Source: a virus
Length of the DNA: 39,802 nucleotides
Reading direction: 5' to 3' (one strand)
IMG/VR virus record: IMGVR_UViG_3300027736_000097
Coordinates: 1-39,802 of that record
Positions 1 through 6,505 of this stretch are shown one piece after another (positions within the stretch are counted from its first letter, which is position 1; every line of letters starts with the position of its first letter). Made by a program: the position numbers and the translations under genes. The notes beneath the pieces were generated by a model. It searched no databases, was not told where the DNA came from, and saw only the letters and a program-made list of their open reading frames with translations.

Positions 1-127
1 CATATTTATACAGACACCTAAGTAAAGAACCTATCATTAATCTAGAACCATTAGGTAAGATTAAAGATGGGTCAAACTCTTCATCATCTTCTAGTAAGTG
101 GTCAGTTGCTTGGAATACATTATCAAA
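1..127. repeat. Left copy of terminal 127-bp direct repeat
   Basis: The first 127 bases are identical to the last 127 (39676-39802). A repeat of exactly 127 bp is the usual k-mer overlap of a circular assembly, so this marks a closed contig rather than a biological end. The repeat lies inside a coding frame that stays open across the join, which supports circularity. Confidence 0.95.
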
Positions 128-169
128 CTGCTCACCACATTCAGGGCAAGGAGGTACCTTGTTATCCAT
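1..169 (-). CDS. Conserved phage protein with CPxCG knuckle, N-terminal part (gene crosses contig join)
   Basis: The ATG lies at 169-167. The frame runs off the left edge of the window and continues at 39675 down to 39506, giving one 112-aa protein. The N-terminal part seen here has a single zinc-knuckle-like motif (C8-P-E-C11-G) and an acidic stretch around residues 27-33. The start overlaps the stop of the upstream primase gene by 8 nt (ATGGATAA), as expected for translational coupling. The function is not recognised. One CxxC pair is not enough for a full zinc site, so any metal binding would need dimerisation or other ligands. The gene is in the replication operon. Confidence 0.8.
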   Translation of the reverse strand, partial: MDNKVPPCPECGEQFDNVFQATDHLLEDDEEFDPSLILPNGSRLMIGSLLRCLYKY

Positions 170-785
170 TTAGCCCTGCCTTATCTCTTATATAATCAGC
201 ACCATACTTAACATATGCACTGTTCACATCTTCTCCGTCTGGCAACTGCACGATAGTGACGGGCAACTCCCTTGCCAAACTATTGGCAAACTCTTTTCCT
301 GGTTGGTCTCCATCTGCAAATACAAATACTCTTTCAAAGTCAGCGAGTAACCTGGTGTAATGTTTCTTCCAACTGTTAGCACCAGGTACACCGACACAAG
401 GTATACCAATGCAACTAGATAAAGTAACTGTATCAAGTTCACCCTCACACACTCCTATAAAATCTCCCGCTTTTTCTATGTCTAATACATTATACATCTT
501 AGTTTCGGCTCCAGTTAATCCCATGTACTTAGGTTCAACAGCAGGATTAAGAGAACGAAAACGAATATCGACTGTACCAGTCTTGGTAATATACGGTATC
601 GATAACCTTCCTTGGAATTGTTCATGTCCAATCTCAGCCTCCCCTACTACGCCGAATCGTGCCAGTCGTGCCGCTTCCATTGTTATACCTCTGCTTCTGA
701 GGTAATCCTCTGCCTGATAAATGTTTGCCCCGTACCGTAGTGCTGCTTGTCCCAACAATTCCCTCTGCAATTGACTTTGCTTCAC
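162..785 (-). CDS. DNA primase, TOPRIM (catalytic) part
   Basis: This 207-aa protein carries the catalytic TOPRIM fold of DnaG-type primases: the glutamate motif CEGELD at residues 113-118 and the DxD motif in FADGDQPG (D158, D160), preceded by a typical YLRSRGI linker (29-34). It would synthesise RNA primers on single-stranded DNA. The zinc-binding part is encoded upstream in a different frame (634-1023), with a 152-nt overlap. The recognisable zinc half ends, and the recognisable TOPRIM half begins, near position 750, so the two look like one ancestral gene now read in two frames. The GTG start at 785 has a plausible GAAAGG ribosome site about 10 nt upstream, so separate translation is possible. 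A +1 frameshift or a sequence error would also explain the arrangement. Confidence 0.85.
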   Translation of the reverse strand: MKQSQLQRELLGQAALRYGANIYQAEDYLRSRGITMEAARLARFGVVGEAEIGHEQFQGRLSIPYITKTGTVDIRFRSLNPAVEPKYMGLTGAETKMYNVLDIEKAGDFIGVCEGELDTVTLSSCIGIPCVGVPGANSWKKHYTRLLADFERVFVFADGDQPGKEFANSLARELPVTIVQLPDGEDVNSAYVKYGADYIRDKAGLNG

Positions 786-1023
786 GTATGTCTACCCTTT
801 CTTGTTGTGCGACAATTTGTAAACTATTACCTTGGACTCCACAGGCGAAGCATATGAATATGTTATCGTCGAGATTAGCGCTTCCTGATTGATGAGTGTC
901 CGAGTGGAAAGGGCATTTGATATTAGCCTGCCCGTGTTCTTGTCGTATACTCGCTCCATAGTGGATGAGTATTTCTCGTATGTTTGGTAAGTCATTTGCC
1001 TGCCCTCTTAGTCCATTGTTCAA
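634..1023 (-). CDS. DNA primase, zinc-binding (CHC2) part
   Basis: The protein has a CHC2 zinc ribbon: C37-x2-H40, then C58-x2-C61 (CPFH ... CFAC), the DNA-template-recognition domain of DnaG and phage primases. The following stretch, GNSLQIVAQ to about residue 90, is also primase-like. From there to residue 129 the frame becomes low-complexity and Gly/Thr/Arg-rich and does not look like protein; this tail overlaps the TOPRIM frame. The start taken is TTG at 1023 with GGAAG just upstream, since no ATG occurs in frame before the zinc ligands. It overlaps the upstream nuclease gene by 32 nt. The real product is probably about 90 useful residues, or a frameshift fusion with the TOPRIM part. Confidence 0.75.
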   Translation of the reverse strand: MNNGLRGQANDLPNIREILIHYGASIRQEHGQANIKCPFHSDTHQSGSANLDDNIFICFACGVQGNSLQIVAQQERVDIREAKSIAEGIVGTSSTTVRGKHLSGRGLPQKQRYNNGSGTTGTIRRSRGG

Positions 1024-1345
1024 AGTCTTCCACCACCCAAGCCTTGTCTATACCTGCTTGCCTACGTTTAACTACTACAAATTTATATGGTACTTCTTTT
1101 AATCCTCTAGCCTTAGCATAATTCTCTGCCTCTACCTCAGCCTCACGCCAGAACTGTGGTAAGTCTAACTTCTTTGTTGCCTTTAGTTCTAGTATGTTTG
1201 CTGCTCCATCTAAGAAAGCAACTACATCACCCTCATCTTTAGCACCAGCCTTAGTCAATCGTTCTGCTAATATATCTTTAAGACGTAGCCATTTAACTAC
1301 ACTAGTCTCAAAGGTAGCACCCTTGCGTTTACCATAACTACTCAT
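992..1345 (-). CDS. Holliday-junction-resolvase-like PD-(D/E)XK nuclease
   Basis: A 117-aa protein with the layout of archaeal Hjc-type and phage resolvases: an N-terminal RKGATFE segment (E13), GDVV (D40), then E53-L-K55 as the ExK metal site, followed by an aromatic helical region. Such enzymes cut four-way junctions during replication and recombination. The frame could start at ATG 1357, but ATG 1345 is preferred because the family begins just before the basic KRKG motif and because it gives an 8-nt overlap with the preceding stop (1338). It is coupled to the neighbouring replication genes. Confidence 0.75.
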   Translation of the reverse strand: MSSYGKRKGATFETSVVKWLRLKDILAERLTKAGAKDEGDVVAFLDGAANILELKATKKLDLPQFWREAEVEAENYAKARGLKEVPYKFVVVKRRQAGIDKAWVVEDFEQWTKRAGK

Positions 1346-1820
1346 GTGTGAACCCATCTATTGGTATACGCCAACCATTTATATACTTGTCATAGTATTC
1401 AGGCTTCATGAACTCTTCGGGATATGCAACACCAAATATTTCTACCTTAGAAAAATATTCTAGGTCTAAACATTTAGTTCCAACTATAACCTTCTCTTTA
1501 TCCTTACCCCAGAATGCTATACTATCTTGAGTTCTAATAGACCTTACCTCTAGGTTTTCTCCAACATCAGGTAGTGGGTAACGCTTCTTATGTAAAGCAT
1601 TTGGATACCAAGGATTGTTCCAAGCAAGATTGTAATGCTTAGCAACAGCCCACTCACATACATTAGCCCGTATGTTAGCGTTAATCTCAGGCTCTAGTCT
1701 GCCGTCTGCTTTACCTTGTGCATAGTTAGGTTGGTCAGTAGAACCAAACTTAGTTAGCCATCTCTCTACGGCAAGCATAGTGCATACTCTAACCTCATCT
1801 TTATTTAATTCTATTATCAT
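1338..1820 (-). CDS. Uncharacterised replication-operon protein, possible nuclease fold
   Basis: A 160-aa protein. The middle has a conserved-looking segment (NIRANVCEWAVAK, residues about 49-61), then PDVGENLEVRS (about 84-94), which resembles the core of a PD-(D/E)XK nuclease with an acidic residue, an E-V-R in place of ExK, and an upstream glutamate. It lies between the helicase and the resolvase with a 1-nt TAATG overlap on the helicase side and an 8-nt overlap on the other. The nuclease assignment is tentative because the catalytic lysine is replaced by arginine. Confidence 0.7.
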   Translation of the reverse strand: MIIELNKDEVRVCTMLAVERWLTKFGSTDQPNYAQGKADGRLEPEINANIRANVCEWAVAKHYNLAWNNPWYPNALHKKRYPLPDVGENLEVRSIRTQDSIAFWGKDKEKVIVGTKCLDLEYFSKVEIFGVAYPEEFMKPEYYDKYINGWRIPIDGFTHE

Positions 1821-2602
1821 TAATTATTTTCTGGTATATCATCAACGAACATATACTCAGGATTGAATGCAATCCAAGTCATCAATCCTCCACCTGCGTC
1901 TGCTCTTCCGTATCTGTTTTTGACTGGAGCAACACCCATTGAAGTTCCGACCACACCAAGTGTACATATAAGCGCTGGTAGTTGTGCCACCTTACCCTGG
2001 ATAGCAGAGCGTGGCTGACACGGTGTCCCAAGCACAGCCTCACTAGTGTGATGAAGAACGACAACAGCCGAATTAGTAGCACGAGCAAGATATTTTAACT
2101 CCTTCATTATCGCTCTCATTGAAGCGAACTCTTCACCACCATCGGTGGCTACATCCATTAGGTTATCTACTATAATAAGTGTAGGAGAACAACCCCATAG
2201 TTCTTCAAAGGCTTGGACTTCTTCATCAATATCTTGTAATGTCGGTGCTGATTCAAAGGACCAGACTATATGGCTACTCTTGGATAGAGTAGCCTTAGTC
2301 CAACCAACATCAGAATGTAGCATCCCTTCTACATCTGTTTGGTTTTTTCCAGAAATCATAGAGGCTAAACGCATAGCCATAGTATGTGCATTAGTATCAG
2401 CAGATATGTAAAGTGTTGGCACCTTCATCTTTAATGCTAATGCTAGTGCAAGTGTTGACTTTCCAACTCCTGGTGCTGCTGCAAACATAGAAACTTCAGA
2501 CCGACGGATGATAATCTTGTTTGATTCAAATGCTTTGAAGCACGATGGTAATGGTTCCCCACCAATACTGGCACGGCCAACGCTTCTGACAAGTGTACGC
2601 AT
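1820..2602 (-). CDS. RecA/DnaB-like replicative helicase ATPase
   Basis: A 260-aa, single-domain RecA-fold ATPase. Walker A is AAAPGVGKST (residues 41-50), Walker B is LIIVDN (D146), and a HHTSE segment follows at 184-188, where DnaB/RepA-like helicases have their motif H3 region. There is no DnaB N-terminal domain, as in RepA-like and AAA_25 phage helicases. Its position just upstream of a primase supports a helicase loader or helicase role at the fork. A clear AAAGGA ribosome site precedes the ATG at 2602. Confidence 0.85.
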   Translation of the reverse strand: MRTLVRSVGRASIGGEPLPSCFKAFESNKIIIRRSEVSMFAAAPGVGKSTLALALALKMKVPTLYISADTNAHTMAMRLASMISGKNQTDVEGMLHSDVGWTKATLSKSSHIVWSFESAPTLQDIDEEVQAFEELWGCSPTLIIVDNLMDVATDGGEEFASMRAIMKELKYLARATNSAVVVLHHTSEAVLGTPCQPRSAIQGKVAQLPALICTLGVVGTSMGVAPVKNRYGRADAGGGLMTWIAFNPEYMFVDDIPENN

Positions 2603-2645
2603 CCTGGTTCCTTTCTAGTTCCGTAAAAAGATTTATGCCAGTCTT

Positions 2646-3044
2646 TTAATTTACTGGCTTGCATTGGTCAGATGTTCCTTGTGGAGATGGACAAGCCCAG
2701 AAAGCATATGGTTTACCACTTGCCTTACTGATTCCTTCTCGCCATATACGGGCTCCGTGCTTGCACACTGGCGCTGCTGTACCTGATACTGCTGACACTG
2801 GGGTTGGTGCGGAGTAACTCGAGGGCCTTGTGCCTGTAGTGGAACTCGATGTCGATAAAGGGTTTAAGTTATATGAACCCACTATCTTCTGCTGAGTAGC
2901 AGCAATCTGTGTGGAGTAATCTCCTACGCCCTCTAACAATACTGATAGTTCATCAGCAGTATTAGCACGTACGTTTATCATATCACCTGATGGTGTCTTG
3001 TAGGAAACCTGTAGTTTCCAGTCTTCATTTGCCATTTTTCTCAT
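2646..3044 (-). CDS. Uncharacterised protein with C-terminal zinc-ribbon-like motif
   Basis: A 132-aa protein in three parts: an N-terminal folded region (residues 1-55), a Ser/Thr/Pro-rich linker (about 60-90), and a C-terminal region with C94-x-H96, C118-P and C128 in a KxSGKPYxFWxCP context typical of small zinc ribbons. The position between nuclease and helicase suggests a nucleic-acid-binding accessory role, but no family is recognised. The start chosen, ATG 3044, overlaps the previous stop as ATGA; a second ATG at 3035 is possible. Confidence 0.7.
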   Translation of the reverse strand: MRKMANEDWKLQVSYKTPSGDMINVRANTADELSVLLEGVGDYSTQIAATQQKIVGSYNLNPLSTSSSTTGTRPSSYSAPTPVSAVSGTAAPVCKHGARIWREGISKASGKPYAFWACPSPQGTSDQCKPVN

Positions 3045-3646
3045 TTCTTCGAGGTGAACTGACAGTGTTCTGTAAGTCCACAACGATTGCAGTTGTTTGT
3101 GTTAGGAATAAATATACCAGCCTTGCGTGCCTTATCAAAGGAGGCGACAAGGTATTCAAGTTTCTCTTCTGTATAAGTACTAAGGTCTACCATACTAGAG
3201 GTACCTTCTTGTCTTGCCATCCAGTAAGCACCGTACTTAATATCTATACCAAAGATTTGTTTGAGTCCTAGTTTATAGAAGCCAAGTTGTAAAGTACTAG
3301 TTGGGGTTTGTTGTGAAGTCTTGAGGTCAACCACGACCAACTCACCATTGACTTCAAACACTCTATCGAGAACCATCTTCACTGGTATGCCAGCAAAAAT
3401 AGGAGTTAACCCCAACTCTATGGCAGGTGCGCCTTCAGGAGTATACCAAATTTTCCAATCTGTATTAGCAATACGCCAATTAATATAAGACTGAACCCAT
3501 TCAGGTCCTGTCTGTTGCCAGAAATCTACATTCTCCCTATCAGGAAATGCTTTAGATGTTCTACCACCAACACGAGCAAATGTTAAGTCAACACCTTCTG
3601 CTTCTTTAAGCCAAGCACTATCCCATAAACTTTGAGCGGTGCTCAC
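3041..3646 (-). CDS. RecB/Cas4-like PD-(D/E)XK nuclease, catalytic C-terminal part
   Basis: A 201-aa protein with the nuclease core of Cas4/AddB-like exonucleases: D94 (MVLDRVFE), then VVVDLKTS with D107 and K109, then the QLGFY motif (Q120 to Y124). The end has C186-x2-C189-x5-C195, three of the four cysteines of the Fe-S staple in this family. The fourth cysteine and the N-terminal helix are missing here but are present in the 63-aa product of 3851-4042. The start is GTG 3646, inside the 3' end of the intervening 78-aa gene (29-nt overlap). It probably processes DNA ends during replication or recombination. Confidence 0.85.
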   Translation of the reverse strand: MSTAQSLWDSAWLKEAEGVDLTFARVGGRTSKAFPDRENVDFWQQTGPEWVQSYINWRIANTDWKIWYTPEGAPAIELGLTPIFAGIPVKMVLDRVFEVNGELVVVDLKTSQQTPTSTLQLGFYKLGLKQIFGIDIKYGAYWMARQEGTSSMVDLSTYTEEKLEYLVASFDKARKAGIFIPNTNNCNRCGLTEHCQFTSKK

Positions 3647-3854
3647 TTAGTGCCTCCTTAAGTGCTAGTTTAGCATGAAGTAATCCAGTAAGTTCTGTCT
3701 CATCTGTTGTCTTATCAATAAGAGAATTAATAGAACCAACAGCCACAACCCAAGTTTCTTTTAAGCCATCAATATATCGTTCACGCATAATAGTATTATA
3801 AGTTTCCCATTGCATGGTAGTAATGCCACCCTCTTCGTTAACTACACTAATCAT
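3618..3854 (-). CDS. Small protein encoded between the two nuclease pieces
   Basis: A 78-aa protein, mostly predicted helical, with no recognised motif. It starts at ATG 3854, overlapping the stop of the N-terminal nuclease piece as ATGA, and ends 29 nt inside the C-terminal nuclease piece. It therefore separates two parts that are usually one polypeptide. It could be an inserted gene or a degenerate central part of the nuclease; the tight overlaps favour a translated gene. Confidence 0.6.
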   Translation of the reverse strand: MISVVNEEGGITTMQWETYNTIMRERYIDGLKETWVVAVGSINSLIDKTTDETELTGLLHAKLALKEALSEHRSKFMG

Positions 3855-4042
3855 AGGTTCTCCCTATCCCACATCTCAGTGGCTGTATGAAATGATGACC
3901 CACCTACTGACCAAACAGAGGGGGCTTCAGGTAATTGTAGCAATCGACCTAGGTAATACTGATAACCACAGTCAATGTATGTAGTAAATGCAGAGTAAGA
4001 TATATGTTCAGGTAATATGTATTCATCTAGTTGTATAGTCAT
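3851..4042 (-). CDS. RecB/Cas4-like nuclease, N-terminal part
   Basis: A 63-aa protein that reads as the N-terminus of a Cas4/AddB-like nuclease: ISYSAFTTYIDCGYQYYL (C25 is the usual first Fe-S cysteine) and GGSSFHTATE (H52, E56), the segment that supplies the metal-binding histidine. It stops at 3851 just where the fold normally continues; the catalytic part lies downstream in 3041-3646. It is the first gene of the leftward replication operon. The ATG at 4042 lies 6 nt after a -10 element, so its message is probably leaderless. Confidence 0.8.
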   Translation of the reverse strand: MTIQLDEYILPEHISYSAFTTYIDCGYQYYLGRLLQLPEAPSVWSVGGSSFHTATEMWDRENL

Positions 4043-4056
4043 AGCAGTAGTATATC
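4043..4056 (-). promoter_or_regulatory. Extended -10 promoter of the replication operon, probably leaderless
   Basis: On the minus strand TATACT (4054-4049) is preceded by TGA, giving an extended -10 (TGnTATACT). Only 6 nt separate it from the ATG at 4042, so transcription should start at or next to the A of the ATG. Leaderless messages are common in actinobacteria. No good -35 was seen. Confidence 0.65.
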
Positions 4057-4065
4057 ACATCAGGT

Positions 4066-4074
4066 TGTGGATAA
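4066..4074 (-). promoter_or_regulatory. Perfect DnaA box
   Basis: TTATCCACA on the minus strand, the consensus DnaA box. It sits just upstream of the extended -10 of the replication operon, so host DnaA could either repress this promoter or open the DNA here. A single box is weak evidence for an origin. Confidence 0.5.
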
Positions 4075-4147
4075 AGGTAGGCAGTTAAAGTTTGCCTCCC
4101 TACATAGATTAATATTAAGTGTATACTTAGATATGTAATAATATATA

Positions 4148-4164
4148 AGACCCTGAAGGGGTCT
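4148..4164. other. Small hairpin AGACCC/GGGTCT
   Basis: A perfect 6-bp inverted repeat with a 5-nt loop (TGAAG on the plus strand). It lies between the late terminator and the replication promoter. Only AT-rich sequence follows on either side without a T run, so it may be a backup terminator or an operator. Confidence 0.4.
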
Positions 4165-4198
4165 ATAATAGAGATAATAAAACACGAGATAGAACGAC

Positions 4199-4241
4199 AA
4201 AAGACCCCCTTCCCAGTATATCTACTGGTCGGGGGGTTATT
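4199..4241 (-). terminator. Strong hairpin terminator at the end of the late operon
   Basis: ACCCCC (4204-4209) pairs with GGGGGT (4232-4237), and CCAGTA (4213-4218) pairs with TACTGG (4223-4228) above a short internal mismatch. In the minus direction the stem is followed by a CTTTTG stretch. It lies 44 nt after the holin stop, so it probably ends the 27-kb virion and lysis transcript and insulates the replication promoter. The other face has TTATTT, so it could act in both directions. Confidence 0.75.
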
Positions 4242-4284
4242 TGTGTCTCTAATTGGCCTTGTAGGCCCTATTAGGGGTACTTAA

Positions 4285-4476
4285 TTACTTACTGTTGACA
4301 CCAAATTCTGTTGCTGATGGGTCCAATGCCTTTAGGACTGGTCCTGCTACAGCAGCGACACCTGCTAATGCTAGTGTCTTTAGGTCAGTTGTACCAGCAA
4401 GGTACAAAGCAGTTACTGCTGCAACAGCAGCACGAACATAGGTAATTGCGATTGCTTTTAGTTTATCTGTATTCAT
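4285..4476 (-). CDS. Putative holin
   Basis: A 63-aa, Ala/Val/Leu-rich protein with two hydrophobic stretches (about residues 7-25 and 32-47) separated by a short polar turn. The ALAGVAAVAGPVLKALDP end resembles r1t-type phage holins. It would make holes in the cytoplasmic membrane to release the endolysin. It is the last gene of the late operon, 9 nt after the endolysin. Other small membrane genes lie in the same cassette, so which one is the true holin is not settled. Confidence 0.7.
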   Translation of the reverse strand: MNTDKLKAIAITYVRAAVAAVTALYLAGTTDLKTLALAGVAAVAGPVLKALDPSATEFGVNSK

Positions 4477-4485
4477 ATTCCATCC

Positions 4486-4944
4486 TTAAGGGCGAGCAAC
4501 GCCCATTACTAGGGAGTAGGCACGTTTTTTTAGATACACACCATCTCCGTTTGATTGACTGCCCTTATTATCCCCTGAGGTATTACCCTCATAGACCGTA
4601 AGGTATTTCTTTCCATCGTTACTAGCACAGATACCAACGTGGTCAGCCTCTGCATCCGCATCGAATTGAAAGAAAACTATATCTCCAGGCTGGGCTTTAC
4701 CCACTGGGACTATCTTGCCTTTACTTGTAAACCATTTAAGTCCTGCTTGACAAGAAGCAAATCCTTTTTTAGTTTGGGCTGCTATCTTTTCGGCTAGTCC
4801 TGCTTGGTCAAAGCACCAAGATACAAACATTGCACACCAAGGGTTGTAGTTAAGTCCATACCACTTACCATACATACTGTCATTTCTTGTACCTACTTCT
4901 TGATATCCAAGTTGAGACTTGGCTATGTCCACTACATTACTCAT
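4486..4944 (-). CDS. CHAP-domain endolysin
   Basis: A 152-aa protein that is almost entirely a CHAP cysteine peptidase/amidase domain: catalytic C37 in NPWCAMFVSW, H102 in DHVGIC, and E119/N121 in VYEGNTS. It has a typical AQPGDIVFF strand (84-92). CHAP lysins cut peptide bonds in peptidoglycan. There is no signal peptide and no clear wall-binding domain, so release depends on a holin. The start overlaps the upstream membrane-protein gene by 8 nt. Confidence 0.9.
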   Translation of the reverse strand: MSNVVDIAKSQLGYQEVGTRNDSMYGKWYGLNYNPWCAMFVSWCFDQAGLAEKIAAQTKKGFASCQAGLKWFTSKGKIVPVGKAQPGDIVFFQFDADAEADHVGICASNDGKKYLTVYEGNTSGDNKGSQSNGDGVYLKKRAYSLVMGVARP

Positions 4945-5110
4945 TGTCGTCCTTTGGGTTTCTTAGTCGGTAAGTAATTGCCCAAGCAATTAGTGTTCCG
5001 ATAATTGCGTAGCCAACTACAGTCTTTGCTGAACCATCAAGTACAACCCAGGCAATAAACATACCTAGTACTGTCCATAATTGTTCAATCATATCTTTTA
5101 ATATTTTCAA
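4937..5110 (-). CDS. Small two-helix membrane protein of the lysis cassette
   Basis: A 57-aa protein if started at TTG 5110, which has an ideal AAGGAG ribosome site 6 nt upstream and overlaps the previous stop as TTGA. From the first ATG (5092) it would be 51 aa. It has two membrane helices, around residues 12-25 and 31-46, and a charged tail (RLRNPKDDNE). It lies directly before the endolysin with an 8-nt overlap, so a holin or antiholin role is likely. No family is recognised with confidence. Confidence 0.75.
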   Translation of the reverse strand: MKILKDMIEQLWTVLGMFIAWVVLDGSAKTVVGYAIIGTLIAWAITYRLRNPKDDNE

Positions 5111-6345
5111 GGTTTTCTCCTTCTAGTTGACTTAGGCTTATCGTTACCAGCCATAGGTCCACCAGCAGGGGAACTTGGCGTTGGAATTCTAGTTGCCGTA
5201 CCTGCTGCCATACCTGCTGCATTTATAGCAGCCTGACTAGCGATAACAGATGCAACAATAATTTCTTCTGACTCTTCTCGTTCTTCATCGGACATATCAG
5301 CACCTATATTTGCTACGGCTGTTAAGACTTGTCCTGGGTTATCAAAGATTGCACTTACTAATTCAGCAGGTGAATCAAATACTTGTAATGCAATAGCAAC
5401 TTCTGCAGTAATTACAACTGCGTTACCATTGTCATCAGTACGAACTTCTACTGGAGTATCAGATGGTAAGTCTTCAAGAGTAAGACCTGCTTCTGCAATA
5501 GCCTCAACAGTAATGGCTTCACCATCTGCTGCTTCAATGATTGCTTCTACTGCCGCTTCTACTTCTTCAGGTGTAGATTGCTCAGTAATTACAGGAGGTG
5601 CTTCCTCAACTGGAACGGGTGGTTCCTCTACAGGTACAGGAGGTGCCTCTTCTATGGGTGTAGGAGGTTCTTCTACTACAACAGGAGGTGCTTCAGGCTC
5701 TATAGGAGGCTCTGGAGCCTCTATAACAGGCTCTTCTACGACTGGTGTAGGTGGTTCTTCAACAGGAACGGGAGGCTCAGGTACAGGCTCAGGTCCTACT
5801 GGTTGGTAATCAATAATTATAGGTGGTACCACAGTGGTACTAGGTTCAGGTGCAGGCTCAGGAGGAGGTACTGGCTCTGGTTCTGGAATAGGTGCTGGCT
5901 CTGGCACAGGTGCAACATTAATTAAATTACTACTTAAAGTATAAGTACCAATAGGTCTTTGATTTGCAACTATATAATCATATGATGTAGCACGAATTGT
6001 ATATGTGCCAGGTGCTGCATTACCAGTTAACCTTGATGCCCAATAATTAGTTTGACTATTATGATTACCATCATCATCTTGTCTTAAGACAGTATCGCCT
6101 TGGCGTAATTGTATCCAAGAATCTACCCAAGCAACTCGCTCTGTGGTTACACCAGCAGGTGATACTTCAAATCTAGGACCAGTAGTTGTTTCAATTACAT
6201 AATCAGTAGGAGTTGTTACCTCTACTACAGTATCTACATAAGCAATCTCTGGGGTTAATTCAATAAGTACTTCATCAGCATAGGCTAATTGTGGTATTAA
6301 AAGTAGGCTAATCCCTATCAGAAAGGAGTAGATAAATTTGGTCAA
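5107..6345 (-). CDS. Exported Pro/Glu-rich protein in the lysis cassette
   Basis: A 412-aa protein with a clear signal peptide (basic start, hydrophobic core, AYA cleavage near residue 23). An all-beta domain of about 120 residues follows (25-145; it contains LRQDDDGNHNS and APGTYTIRATSY, like bacterial pre-peptidase or Ig-like modules). Next comes a long linker rich in Pro, Glu and Val (about 148-255, EEPPVPVEE-type repeats), then an Ala/Glu-rich helical region and a basic tail (STRRRKP). The start is TTG 6345; only this start gives the signal peptide. The Pro/Glu rod could span the cell wall. Its place between a membrane protein and the lysin suggests a role in lysis or in altering the surface. 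No enzyme motif was seen. Confidence 0.8.
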   Translation of the reverse strand: MTKFIYSFLIGISLLLIPQLAYADEVLIELTPEIAYVDTVVEVTTPTDYVIETTTGPRFEVSPAGVTTERVAWVDSWIQLRQGDTVLRQDDDGNHNSQTNYWASRLTGNAAPGTYTIRATSYDYIVANQRPIGTYTLSSNLINVAPVPEPAPIPEPEPVPPPEPAPEPSTTVVPPIIIDYQPVGPEPVPEPPVPVEEPPTPVVEEPVIEAPEPPIEPEAPPVVVEEPPTPIEEAPPVPVEEPPVPVEEAPPVITEQSTPEEVEAAVEAIIEAADGEAITVEAIAEAGLTLEDLPSDTPVEVRTDDNGNAVVITAEVAIALQVFDSPAELVSAIFDNPGQVLTAVANIGADMSDEEREESEEIIVASVIASQAAINAAGMAAGTATRIPTPSSPAGGPMAGNDKPKSTRRRKP

Positions 6346-6505
6346 CGCGGGCTTCCAATCTATTGACTTGGTCTTTTACCGAACTGCCCCCGTTTGGTTT
6401 TAATTCTTCAAGATAATGTTTGACTAGCCACCTTACCATTAATGCAAAGGAACCAATCATAGTGCTTATTGCTAGCGCAAGACCAGCCCAGTCATTAGCA
6501 TTCAT
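6308..6505 (-). CDS. Small membrane protein with C-terminal coiled coil
   Basis: A 65-aa protein with one membrane helix (about residues 6-27) followed by a polar, heptad-like helix (VKDQVNRLEARVDQIYLLL, 43-61). The layout recalls XhlA-type or holin-associated proteins. The start overlaps the stop of the large tail protein as TAATG. It opens the lysis cassette. Confidence 0.7.
   Translation of the reverse strand: MNANDWAGLALAISTMIGSFALMVRWLVKHYLEELKPNGGSSVKDQVNRLEARVDQIYLLLSDRD

Noticed and set aside
1-127. The 127-bp ends as true phage terminal repeats.
   Set aside because: The length equals an assembler k-mer and the repeat lies in mid-gene.
5429-5925. Two plus-strand frames of 115 and 126 aa, Gly/Ser/Thr- or Arg/Trp-rich.
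   Set aside because: They are antisense shadows of the Pro/Glu repeat of the exported protein.
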